Assembly: GCA_905250025.1 (NCBI GenBank)
Contig: CAJNOJ010000250.1
Coordinates: 1 to 64,000, forward strand
Direction of reading: 5' to 3'
Source: Adineta ricciae
Lineage: Eukaryota; Rotifera; Eurotatoria; Adinetida; Adinetidae
DNA length: 64,000 nucleotides
Part shown: positions 11,213-23,000 of the stretch, one piece after another
Layout: each line of letters starts with the position of its first letter
Position numbering within the stretch: position 1 is the first letter of the stretch
Made by a program: the position numbers and the translations under genes
Notes under the pieces: model-generated
Seen by the model: the letters and a program-made list of their open reading frames with translations, nothing else
The model's database searches: none
What the model was told of the DNA's origin: nothing

Positions 11213-14200
11213 ATGACTGAGGAGAAAGCAAATCTAATAAATGAACAACTAAGCAATGGTAGATGAAAATATCTTTTCAATGTTTAGAAGTATAGATTTG
11301 CTTTTAGTGAATTCATTAATACGCCGGAGATTAAATAACCTTTCGTCAGCAATCAGTAATCGTTTATGGTTAAACGCTCATACGAATTATGAATGTGATG
11401 TTCTATTAACATTTCCGACGCGAGTCGACGATTATGGTCTTGTTTGGTTTCTGGAACAATTACTTCAACTAGCTTCCGATATTCGTATATCGATCAAATA
11501 TCATTTCACGACTGGTGAAGATATTTTCTTTTGTTTTGGTTCGAAAACACGTCAAGATGTCCTTTTGTTTTTGTTGAAATAGGTGTTTATGGATTTTATG
11601 TGACATTTACTTACAAAAGGTGAATATTTATCTACGAATTATCGGTCTCACAAGAGTAATCTTAACGAGTCAGAGTTTAACGAGCGTGTTTTAGCCTTCG
11701 GCACGCACCCCTTCGATGTCCAGGCACAGTTAATCGAGCATAAAATTCTACTTGATTACTAACAAAGAAGTGGATAGCACCGGTGAACCTTCCATGTTTC
11801 TCAATACCGAGATTAAAAGTAGGATATTTCTGGCTTGGATCTCGTTTGCGTGCGTTCGTTTGATTCACGAAGTAGGATAATCAGTTTACCCTTTCGGAAC
11901 ATAGAGCGTGATTGACTGATAGACATCTTTCGAACTAGAGAGATAATTAGAGTAGACGACAAATTTTCCGTTTAGACTTCTTCAAGGTGCTCATGAGATT
12001 CAATTGCAAAAGCCGATTAAACAAGAATTCGGTGGTGGCTATAAAATATTCATATTTGACGAACTCGAATTCTATGATGGTAAAATAGAATGACATTGAT
12101 CATGCGACACAAGCGAGTTTTTCCTTATCATTTAGGCGTGGAAGACGAACAGCAATTTCTCACAACGCAAGAACGACAATCCATTGTTCGGCATCTTCTG
12201 TACTCGATCAGAATCATTCAAAATCAAGAAATTCTCGGAATTAAATTTAAAATAAATCATTCGCTGAGTAACAGACTAAAGATTTTCACGTAAAATCCTA
12301 TTCAGAAGCCATTTCTCGTTTGTAGTACAACGTGCCTTGGAGAAAGGACTTATTCGTCAAGTGCTTCCATTGCATAATAAAGATACATTGAATCACCTTC
12401 GTGAAACATGGGTTTGGCCTCAAGCATTCTTCAAACGACAACCAATTGGTAAATATCATCTAACATTCCTTTCTTGCCTCATGAAACTTCTTCTCAACAT
12501 TTCCAGAAGATATTCGGCAATATTTCGGTGTGAAAATTGCCTTCTATTTCTGTTGGATAAGGTACCTCTTTTTGGAAAAAAATCGTACAGATAAGATACA
12601 AAAAAAATGTTCCATTTCAGTTTCTACACAAAAGCACTCTGTCTTCCAGCATTTTACGGTATTCTTATTTGGTTTTTCACTGGTCGCAGTCAGGTTAGTT
12701 GGTTTTATTTCAAAGACATCGGCTAGGTTTTGTGTCGTACTTATCAAGTATTGATGAAAATATTTCACCCGGTGACATTTCTGTTGTCCGAATGACTGAT
12801 TTCTCACGATGATGTTGAGTAAAATCAATACTAGTTTCATCATCTTCATCGTCGTCATTAAACTGAATGACACAATTGTCATTCCGAAATTCGACTTTGT
12901 CATGTAGAAGAGGCTTCACTTCTTCAACAGTTATCCGCGAACGTTCAAGTTCAGATATCCATACTCTAAGAAAAACATTATAGTTCGATAAGATATTCCA
13001 TACGTCTACCTTGGCAATGTATATGTCAGCAGGAAAACATAGGCGACATAACTATAAGGCATTTGCGGATACGATGAAAAGAATAGATTCGTATACCACA
13101 TGCTTCCACTCATCAGAAGTCCAATCGCTGATATGATAGATTCCAGTAGCTGTGCGACAGCGAACGGCTTAGTAAAGCGATAGATGTTCCAAGCAGTTAG
13201 AATCAAAGCAATTAAAAGAGATAATGTTGGGATTAATAAAGGCTGTTGAGCATGGATGCATAAGTTAATTTGTATTCGGTGAAAACATGTCTGGCGATGA
13301 TAGTTTTGTTGTTGATGACGAATTCGCCACAGCCAAATGCTTGTCGATATGGTTTGTAAGATAAATACGATTACAAATAGGAATAAAGTCAAGTGAAACT
13401 TTTTGTTAAATGATTTATTTAACATTCGAAATAAACTTATTAGGAAAACGTTGGTTATCAATAATGTCGAGGAATATTGAATGAGAATCTGTTCATATCG
13501 ACACGTTGTCTCATTCGGATTCAGATTGAATAGGAGTGGAGAGAGTAGAAGGATGATGATAGAAATATTCATTATATGACAGCGAAATACAGCGTACTGA
13601 TCTTGAAAACGTATTTCTGTGAGATGAATTTTAACTGTAATGAGAAGAGTTATCAGTAAACCCATAGAAATAAATAGAAAGTCTTCAAAATGAATCCATT
13701 TCGATGTAATTGAACATGCTAAACTTTGATTTGAAACAAAATCAAGATATTGATAATCAGTGTTCGACCATGAAAGTACAGTTAATATAGTTTGATTGCT
13801 TTGCATATTAGTTGATCTCAAATAAACTGAACGCGAATAGGTAGAGTTGATCGAAACAGATAAAAGCGCGAAAGATGATTTATCAAAACGTCCATGTGCA
13901 TTTTTGTTCTAGGAATTGGATGATAAACTGTTTGTGATCAATACTCTATTGAATATCATCTGGGCTACCGGTTTCCTTATATTATGGCGTCGACGGCAAG
14001 CCGAATTAGCTTATCAATGGAATACGCTCGACATGGAACAACTCGAAGATATTCGACCCACTTATAAAGGTCAATTACGTCATTCACCTGTGACAAATAA
14101 GTTAGAACCTCACTATCCATCATGGAAACGTTTACTCTTCCGCTTATTTGTCACTATCCCGATGATTATGATAAATATCATTCTTGTCTCGTGTCTGATT

Positions 14201-15767
14201 CTTTTGATCATTCGCTTTCAAAGTTGGATCGATCGACAGTTGAAAGCTGGTCAATTGCCACGTGAGATGAACTGAAAAGATTTTTTGAAAACCAAATCTT
14301 TTCCACATAGGTTTAATGTCTCTGACTGAATTGTTACCAAAGATCTTGTTGGCCTTAGTTACAACGGCATTCAGTGATATTTATAAACGTGTTTGTCGAT
14401 GGTTAACTGAACGAGGTAATGAAAAGAAAAAGATTTACGGTGTCATTTCATAATCTTTTGGTTCGATTCAATAGAGAACTATCGCGAACAGCGTGTACAT
14501 GATGATCAAATGATTGCGAAACTTTTTGCTGTAAGAAGTTCCATCTTTTTTCCGATAATCGCACTGATTGAACGATCATTTTTAGTGTTCATGCGTTAAT
14601 TCGTACTTTAGTGTGTTTTACATTGCGTTTTTTACTCATAAATACATTCGACTATCTCATGTAAGTAGGTGAATAAATCTGATCGGTGAATGAGTCTCTT
14701 TTTGGGCACTTTTTAGCAATTGGTGACAATCTTCGTCATGAAGCAATTTTGGGGAAATATCAAGGTAAGCAATCGAAGGTCTGAACATGTGAAATTTGTT
14801 TCTTTTCAGGAAGCGATTGTCCCATATATAATCTCGAATGCTCGTCTGTCAGTATTGATTCAAATGAGTAAAAAAGAACGTGCTCGGTATGCTGAACGAA
14901 AAGATCTCAATAAAGAACTGAAACGTATTCTTGATGAATGGAATAACTCGAATATGACATACGCTGCTAATCGAACAGAAAATCATGAATATACAAGACA
15001 AGCTGTCGATGATACTCTTACAGATAATACTTTGAATCGTCGTGATTCGACCCCATCGTTCGAAACTCTTTCATTATCTCAGGCAGAAATTGAATGTTCA
15101 CAACCGAAATGGCCTGATTTATATGATGATTATCTAGAGATGGTTGTTCAATTTGGTTATATTATATTTCTGTCAACATTATTTCCTTTAGCTGCATTCT
15201 TCTCCTTATTGAATAATATACTTGAGATTCGTACAGATGCATTTAAATTATGTATGATTTATCAACGACCGTTCTCACAACGAGTCAAAGATATTGGTCA
15301 TTGGCAGGTAAAGATCGAAATGCTTGGAAATGCAATTGAACTGGATATTTATGACTTTTAGAAAATTATGGAATATATGATTGTGGCAGCCGTTATTATC
15401 AATTGTGTATTTTGTTCGATACGTGGTGTTTTTCGTCGATTAATGCCTGACCTTCCATTTGCTGCTGAAATCTTTCTCCTCGTTTGTATTGAGGTAAGTT
15501 TCGTTATCGTAAATCACATCTAATTCAGTTATCTTGGTTCGTCTAGCATCTATTGCTGTTACTCTGTCAAATCATTCGATCTAGTATCGACAGTGTGCCT
15601 TACTGGATACAGATTCAAAAGTCAAGAATGGAATATCGTCGTCGAGAGGCACTTCAGGTATAATTGTTAAGACTGAACAAGAGAGAATTGTTTTTCTCTT
15701 TGTTTAGAAACTCGAATGTGATGCTTTACATCGAAAAGAAAGTCGTAGTCATACACTTAATGAATAG
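11213..15767 (+). CDS. Anoctamin (TMEM16), ANO10/ANO8-like
   Basis: About 16 exons: 11213..11258, 11308..~11566, 11976..12079, 12136..12267, 12326..12448, 12507..12561, 12621..12693, 13913..14261, 14311..14415, 14475..14530, 14586..14660, 14717..14764, 14810..15307, 15362..15493, 15547..15657 and 15708..15767, roughly 741 residues. Collinear with ANO10: FLTTQERQSIVRHLL, IRQVLPLHNKDTL, YFGVKIAFYFCWI, PSWKRLLFRL, YDDYLEMVVQFGYI and FPLAAFFSLLNNI (pore/TM7-8 region with conserved Glu), IYQRPFSQ. TMEM16 proteins are ten-helix ion channels or lipid scramblases; this branch is mainly intracellular, and which activity applies is not decidable here. The exon 2-3 junction is uncertain: frame needs a phase-2 donor at 11567 or 11573, both weak. 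Intron 7 contains another gene. Confidence 0.93.
12704..12709 (-). promoter_or_regulatory. AATAAA directly after the nested receptor's stop
   Basis: On the minus strand the TGA stop (12712..12710) is followed at once by AATAAA (12709..12704). The anoctamin donor GT is at 12694, only ten bases further, so cleavage would fall in antisense to anoctamin exon 7. Confidence 0.55.
12710..13806 (-). CDS. Class C-like seven-transmembrane receptor nested in an anoctamin intron
   Basis: Exons 13806..13010 and 12965..12710 give 350 residues, lying wholly inside anoctamin intron 7 (12694..13912) on the opposite strand. Seven hydrophobic segments are visible, e.g. FISMGLLITLLITVKIHL, IMNISIIILLLSPLLF, STLLITNVFLISLFRML, TLFLFVIVFILQTISTSIWL, LLIPTLSLLIALILTAW, then two more. 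The pattern TTC...YSSTLLITNVFLISLFRML resembles helix 3 of class C receptors (7tm_3; GABA-B, mGluR, GPRC5), with an ECL2 Cys available for the usual disulphide. There is no Venus-flytrap ligand domain; the N-terminus is about 40 residues with several N-glycosylation sequons. The acidic tail (FNDDDEDDE) is intracellular. The start was moved from a TTG at 13821 to ATG 13806. Confidence 0.7.
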
Positions 15768-15895
15768 TATTTCATCAAGAGCAAGCAACATTCATATATC
15801 TAGTCGTTTTTTTTTACAATAATCCCGCTATATTATTTTCTTGTTAATACTCAATATGTTTTCCCTCGAGTTAATGATGATTACACTAATGAACA

Positions 15896-15901
15896 AATAA
15901 A
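15896..15901 (+). promoter_or_regulatory. Polyadenylation signal AATAAA
   Basis: AATAAA about 130 nt downstream of the anoctamin stop, a plausible 3' end signal for that gene. The rest of the 361-nt space up to the convergent CPPED1 gene shows no gene. Confidence 0.45.
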
Positions 15902-16128
15902 CTGAATACCTGATGTCGTTTATTTCTCTTTCGGAAATAAATAGCAATGGAAACCTTTGCATGTTATAATCATCTCAGTCGCTGATTAATGATCCAGTGT
16001 CATACGAAGATCGTCTGATGTCAAAAAAACTACTTTCGAATGGTTCTTCGTTCATTAAATCTAATGTTATGTCTATATATTATTATTAGAAAAAATTCTC
16101 GTTTTATCGGATAGAAAATTGGTCGATT

Positions 16129-17196
16129 TCACAGAAAATTCGCAGGAATATCATCCGTTGCAAAATATTGATGTTCAATGTCATCTTCTGTAACACGCAC
16201 TAGTCGCACACCTGATTTGTCTACGCCTAATTGAAGACCAATCGCACTAGTAACAATTTGTTCCATAGATTTATACGATCCTCCAGCATTGCGATGGTAG
16301 TGTCCACAGAAGATCTTTTTCACGCCAGACGAATGAAATTTTTCCAACATTTGCAATCGTGTATTGATTTCGATATTGAAGTAATCCTTGTCCTCATCGT
16401 ATGTTCGTAAAAACCATGGTATGTGTTGAAAGATAATCGTATGTTTGGCTGAGTGATCTTTTAGAACTCGATCGAGCCATTGCTCATGTTGAGATTTTAG
16501 ATCTTCGACATTTGCTGAATGAGCGTAAAATTGCGAATTCAACACGATACAATGCACACCAGAGCAGTAAAAGTCGAAATAATCGTCGCCGAAATTATCA
16601 ACATAACGCTGAATACTTGAACGCGTTGGTTCATCGCCAACATCATGGTTTCCACAGACACATACTAATGGAATTGATGGATCCAATTCGGCGAGAACTT
16701 CTTTTATATCTTTTTCTTGACGTGTTCGAAACGGTTCTTCGACTAGAAATGAAATTCAGTAGGGAATATTCAGTTTTTCTCCGAATTCTTACAATCATAT
16801 GCATCAACAATATCACCGCAAACAATGAAAAACTTCGGTTTCGGTTCCATTTCATTTAGCTTTTTGATAATTGCGCGAGTCGCTTCAATTTCGACATCCC
16901 AACTAAATGAACATCAAACTGAATGAAAAAGAAAAAGATGACTTTTACAATTACTTTATCGGCGCATCAGGGGTATACGTTTTTCTTATTTTGCCTGACC
17001 ATTGGTACGTTAAACCCGGTTGGCAATCAGCACCTTGGACAAAGAAGAATGAACCTTTCCATTCCTTTTCTTTTTCTATAATAAACCTATCGAAATGCAA
17101 TCGTAGATGTAATTTAGTTCACCAACCTGAGTCAAATGGCACGAACCGACGATTTATTGCTTGAATCTGGAAGGGTCGTTTATTCGTTTCAGCCAT
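16129..17196 (-). CDS. CPPED1: CPPED1-like calcineurin-type metallophosphatase
   Basis: Exons 17196..17127, 17075..16955, 16902..16793 and 16742..16129 give 304 residues (human CPPED1 about 314). Conserved in order: EKEWKGSFFFVQGADCQPG, PKPKFFIVCGDIVDA, VCGNHDVGDEPT, GDDYFDFYCSGVHCIVLNSQ, HTIIFQHIPWFL and FCGHYHRNAGGSYKS. The GD, GNHD and GHYH elements are the di-metal site of the calcineurin-like fold. CPPED1 is a Ser/Thr protein phosphatase reported to act on Akt in vertebrates; that substrate is not implied here. Start ATG 17196 gives an N-terminus similar in length to the family. Convergent with the anoctamin gene. Confidence 0.94.
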
Positions 17197-19211
17197 TTAG
17201 TATCGTTCAAAACTCAACCGAAAATTATCTAAAAATAATGTACTTAGGTGAAAGGGTGAGCAAGGCATCTATGTGCCCCGGCAGCGTTTGCCCCACTAAT
17301 TTAAAATCGAAAACAAACTTGATAACTAAGCTTTATTTCGAATCGTCAATTACTTTCACCAGTGAGACTTATTTCTCGTATATACCTACTCAGATGTCAC
17401 ATGTATGCAATAAAGAAAATACAAAAGTACGAAATGTAGCATATGATCCTAGTTGAGAGTGCAAAGATATAAAATCTTATATGACTTTCACTTTTATGAA
17501 ACGATCATAAAAAAGAGAGGATGAATGGCACCAGACAACGATGCTGACGAAGAAGCGTTGTGCTTTTGCATGATAATTAAACTAATAATCATAGAAAATG
17601 ACTAGAAATGAGAAGAGAAATTATATATAATATGCTGAAATGATAAATCCGAGATGTGACTTTATTGATGCTTACATTATCGAGTTCACTTTAGACTCGA
17701 CTATACGTCCGTTGGGATTGACACAACTCTATTCGTATAAATAATAGATCATTTACTAAAGCTATTTGCTAGGTCTGTTCGATATAATTATATCGTAAAT
17801 AAAACATACGATGATCTGATTGTACTTGAGATAAGAGACAAAGATTTCATCTCGAATTCATTAAATAGGAAACAATGTCGAGAAAAGAAAATCTATTCTT
17901 CTATCATGGACACTGTTATGCATGGACATCGATGGTATTTCACATACATATCATCTATCTGTGAATACAAATAACATACGTACTGTTTTACATACATTCT
18001 CGCAAATTAGACATCCAATTGTAGATTTTCGTCAAATATAAACCGATATCATGCCATTTTGATTCATGAAAATCGCGTAGAAAATGCTGGAAAATAAAAA
18101 GTAAACTAACATTAATAAAAGATATGATAAAAGTAAGTGGAATAGGATTCGATTTATTAAAGCAAATCATCTTTTCGAAGATTTATTATATTGTTATCAA
18201 CATGCTTTCTTAATTGTTGTAAATTAAGAAATGAATTCTATATTTATACAAGTAAAATGTTTACTCATGCATGACGTTTTTCCTTCCGACTTCCTGCTTT
18301 TCCATTCAAATGAATGAATAATAATGACAAGCCTATTAGTTTAATTAGAATTATCTAGATAGTTCTACGTGGAACTAACGAATAAAAGATACATGACCTT
18401 TCAACCTCGAAGACTTTTCCTCTTTTAAATAGCATAGCATGACTTTTAAATACTCAACAGCTGTATAACCATTGATAATAAAGACTACTATCAATTTTTC
18501 TGGATTATTTGTTTTTGTTTACTAATGGCCTTTGTTAAAAATAGATTTCAAGTTTTCTTTTGCTCTTATGTTGAACGTAGATAAGAAACAATCTGTAATC
18601 TTTTTTTTTTTAGATATAATACTCAATAAATCTTGGTTAATTACTGTTCACTTACTGTAAAAATCCATCTCCGGGTATGTAGAGATAATCTATCTATTTT
18701 TAGTAATTATGAACATGAAGATTTCTTAGAAAGCAGACATAGTCTACCTTGGACAAGTCCAATGCACTAATATATACTAAGTCTTATTAAAAGTTACTAA
18801 AAACAATGTTTTTTAATCTTCAGAAGCCAAACGATAGAAATCCGTTGGAGTAAAATTATGAGATAGCAGTGAAGAGATATTTTCATTTTCACATATAGTA
18901 CGGCTCTGTGATTATCGTGAGTATTAACATAATGGCTTTTTCATAGAAAATATCACATGAGACATTGTTTATTATAATCGTTAAGAAAAGTACGTGCACT
19001 AATAGGTGAATTATAGGTTTGCCCTGGCTATATTCGTTGCATGTATGAATCATCATCATCATCATCACCTATTAATATTTCTCGTTTGAAAAACTAATTC
19101 GATATAGGAAAGACACTCTACTTATTAAAGCACACAGAATACACATTCATCAGATTTGTTTAAAACGCAAAAATTAATAGAACAGAAAAACAAGTTAGCT
19201 TTTTGTTTTGG
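17197..19211. other. Two-kilobase region with one possible small minus-strand ORF
   Basis: Mostly AT-rich with no recognisable family. A minus-strand ATG frame at 18170..17988 encodes 60 residues with a hydrophobic stretch (IPLTFIISFINVSLLFIF) and a polar tail (RDFHESKWHDIGLYLTKIYN); it could be a tiny membrane protein or a terminal exon after a TTTCCAG acceptor. A CAT/ATG trinucleotide run lies at about 19050-19066. Confidence 0.35.
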
Positions 19212-19787
19212 CTAATCTATTTGAAGATCTCGTATATAGTATACTTCATCTTCGGATTTTTCTCGCGTATAATACATATTCAGAGATTTTGCTTTTAGTA
19301 TTGGATTTTCTCGACAAAACCGCACAAAATCATTTAAAATGTGTGGTGGCGGTTGTCGAGTACGTGTCATTAGATTAATTCCACCACTGGAAAATAATGT
19401 CGAACTGCATATTGTTGCCACCCATTGATAAGGTCGATCCGATGCTGTTTGATTGTCGACAAATATAAAACCGAAATCATTTGCGAAGATTTTGTATATC
19501 CCATTGCCTCGCCATTGAAAACGACTCGCTTTACTTGGCAGTTGTGTGTCAATACCTTCATCACTTGTTGGACGATAACCAAAACAAGGTCTTTTACTAT
19601 AGTATTCAACGAGATCATTCAGACGCACACGCCCATCGGACAATTGATCATGAATACTAAAAGTGATTGTTGGAGTTAGTTTGTCTTTCCATATGTTTAG
19701 ATTTGTTGCCAAAATGTGCCAAAGGCCAGTCGCTCGATAAGGATCGAAATCATCGACGCTAGTTGCATCAATTTCTTCAGTTGTCAT
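19212..19787 (-). CDS. Lipocalin-like protein
   Basis: A single open frame of 191 residues from ATG 19787. The start region TGLWHILATNLNIWKD resembles the GxW motif on lipocalin strand A, and a later FIFVDN...YQWVATI...INLMTRTRQPPP pattern resembles the closing strands ending in the lipocalin sR motif and the following helix. That would make it a small hydrophobic-ligand carrier, but similarity is weak and by eye. The frame continues upstream to an ATG at 20000, adding a Lys/Arg-rich stretch and a hydrophobic segment (LWLYICLCTIISVSF). I prefer the internal ATG because pyrimidine-rich acceptor-like sequence lies just upstream of it. The longer form would be a signal-anchored protein. Confidence 0.45.
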   Translation of the reverse strand: MTTEEIDATSVDDFDPYRATGLWHILATNLNIWKDKLTPTITFSIHDQLSDGRVRLNDLVEYYSKRPCFGYRPTSDEGIDTQLPSKASRFQWRGNGIYKIFANDFGFIFVDNQTASDRPYQWVATICSSTLFSSGGINLMTRTRQPPPHILNDFVRFCRENPILKAKSLNMYYTREKSEDEVYYIRDLQID

Positions 19788-20000
19788 ATTTCGTACAAAA
19801 ATATCTTTGCTCTGTACAACTCGAACAGAAGAAGAAAAAAAAGAACGCGTATTGAATCTGTCACGCGTGAATGATACACTTATGATCGTACATAGACAAA
19901 TATAGAGCCAAAGTTTTTTTCTTCTCGTTTTTTTCTCGTTCTGTCTTTTTTTGGGCAAAAAAAGACCAAAATACGAAAAAGTAATATATTGACGATTCAT

Positions 20001-23000
20001 ACGTCATGTCAATTATTGCATACCGATTATTGCATATTGACATCATTTGCAACATAACTTATCGGGCAGATAATCAGATCACGGTAGACAAAAATCTTGA
20101 TTGAATATGAGAGTGAATAACCAATGATTCATGAGAAAACAAAGATATTTGTACAGAAAAATATGTTGTTTCCTTTGAAAGTACGCATCAAACCTGAATC
20201 ATATAGAAATCCTTCCTATCTCATTAAAAGAGACTTTTGTCTTCTCAGGAGATTATTTTAGAGAACTTTACTCTGAAATCACTTTCACATTAGATAAAGC
20301 AGATCAACGGAAGCGTAATAACCCTAAAGAATAAAGTATACAATCTGCTGATACACTTAGAAGAATGAAAACGTTCCCGTATAATTGTTTCTATTTTCTC
20401 AACATGACCTTGCCAGTACTTGTAAATCTAAAGAGCTCAAAACGCCAATGTTTCTTGCCGTGAGGTCAGTGCCTCTCCTTATTAATATTCACAATGATAT
20501 TTTTGGTGCTACATGAAGTGCTTGATGTATGTTATGTAGCATTATTTCAAAGGTTTTCATATGTCAAATTACTAAAAGACTTTATTTAGATATGATAAGA
20601 TCATATTCCTGTTTACGTTATACGCTTGACTTTTTCGTGTACGAAAACATAGGCTTTGCCGAAAAGTACATGCGTAGGAATGAAAATTGATAAGCTGCTA
20701 TTTATTTTGGTATTTGTATAGAATTCAAAAATAATTACATGATTTTTTTTCGCCAGCGTCGTTGAGGTTGAATTCCACCATTTTCTACATATTCTCACGG
20801 AACATATTGATAAGAAAATTATTTAAGAAACCTCTCTTCACTGTGCGCTCTGTATTTCAGTACGTGATTCCACTTCGAATACACTCTTTGATTAATAGCA
20901 ACGGCATCGATATGTAAGTTAAGTCGCTGTTTATTCTCGTACGAACTATTTTTCAGACGATCATATATGGTAAACAATTAACAGAACTTTCAATTATTCA
21001 ATTTGACTATATCAGAGCCTTAAGCGCTAAAACTGAGAGAAAAAAGTAGATTGTCAGCTCAGCTTGAGTAGACAAAGAACATTTTTTCGTTTTTAATAAA
21101 AGAAATCTCGTATGATTGATTAGTAGTTATGTTAAATATTGTTGAATTTCTCTATGAATACCGACAGAAGCACGCGAACGTGCGATACCGATCAATAAAA
21201 CTCGAGAACCTAATGTACTTTAAAAATAGCGCATTTTCCCTAAGAAAGTAATTAACATGAAAAGGCTCGAGTGTACATCGAAAAAAAATAGAAGAAAGCC
21301 TTTTTAAAATGTTGGTTTCAATAGGGTAAGTTTTGTGTTTTACAAATGTTACATGTCCTATTTGTTAATGATGATATTACACTAATGTTGTCTCAAAAAA
21401 AAGGTTTTCTTGACATTTAGCTAAATAGAATATTCTAATTCTCCAACAAAAATTTACATACACGTAATGAGAAATTCTTATTAACTAATAGCACCTGCAT
21501 TCATTGACTAGAAGGAGAAAATTACTTATAATTTTTCTTAATATTTCTTTCCCAACCTAGTTTCGGCATTATCTTATGAATATATTTATTGTAATCGGCG
21601 CAAAATTCTGTTGATCTTAATGTTTAAGAAGATGTCCTTACATTCATAGGCGTAGGTTGACAAAATGCTCTCAGGAAATTCATTTTGTTAATTAGATAAG
21701 TGAGTTTCATCGTCATAGATGATCGTATTTCACGATAGAACGCGAAGGAATCATTGTTCGAAATAAATATGATGGGCTTTGTGTTTGCCTATTACATCTG
21801 ATATTGCATTAGTGTTCTTGAGAACTGTACGTTATTTTTTGCTCATTTTTGTCGCAATAGAAACATTGATACAAAAGAAATAAGAAAAGATTAGCAATAT
21901 ACATTGTAGTGAAGGGCATAGTCACCCGTAAGCATGAATGGATGCTTGTAATTTGATGCCATACGGCGAGAAAAAAAAAGTAAAATATAAGCAGTGAGAA
22001 AAGAGAATGAGAAAAAGTAAAGCGAAATAGAAACAGTATTTAATCTTGTTCCCATCAGAATACCCTAAGACGTATCTTTAACTGAAGTCGAACTATTTAT
22101 TTTCCTTTTATAGATCGAGCCACTTTGAAATGGTAGGCCAACGTCATTTTCATACCAGCTCATGTATAATCGTTTCCTTTTCTTCATGACTTGAAAGAAA
22201 TCTTCGATCATATTATATAGTATCATATTTGTTCCTTGATACAAATTTAATCCTCTCGCTAATTTCGTTTTTATCCGTAGCCAATTACGCACCTGTAAGT
22301 CTATTTATTCGAGAGTTTAGAAAAGAAGAATGAATAAAAGTACATGTGTTTGTACTACATTCATTCTGCACAATTGATTGGCGGTGTCCTTCGAAAGGGC
22401 GAGAAAAAAAACCCTAATCCTGCACGTTTCAGATCGCAGTACTGTTTCAGGAGAAGAAAGAAAAAAGCAAAATCAATATGTTAAGTCATTTTTCATATTC
22501 AATATTCTCTTCGGCCAAGAGATTAGGTATAAATAGAGCACCAGTTCGATTTTTAACTGACAGAATCTGCTATTTTATGATGACAAAGTAATGCGTAGGC
22601 TTACACATAGTTTTCCTTCATCTTATCTTATCAATTTTCACTTGATTTCGAGCAGGCAAGAACAAACATTCAGATTAACTCTGAATAGTACAGAGGTCAG
22701 TTAGATTTCAGTTGCGCTTCTTTTTTTACATATATAAATGCACTTGAAATAGTAAAGAAAGATAAAATGAAGCATAGAAGATGATAAAGCGACCTTCCTT
22801 TGTTCGAATCGTTTCTTCCAAATATAAGTGAAATCACAAGAAAAAACTTTTTGTTATCAAATGATAAAACCATTTGTTTCATGTTCTCAGAAAAGTTATG
22901 TAAGTAAAAAAATGCGACGAAATTTTGCAAGTTCAGTTAGTTTCACATACACGCGACTATCAGCAAACTCTAAAAGCTTCTTTTGTCTTCTGAAACAATT

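Noticed and set aside
13807-13821. Five-codon N-terminal extension of the nested receptor
   Set aside because: It begins with TTG, not ATG; the first ATG is at 13806.
17988-18170. A 24-nt intron inside the small minus-strand ORF
   Set aside because: Shorter than every other intron seen in the window; the continuous frame is the simpler reading.
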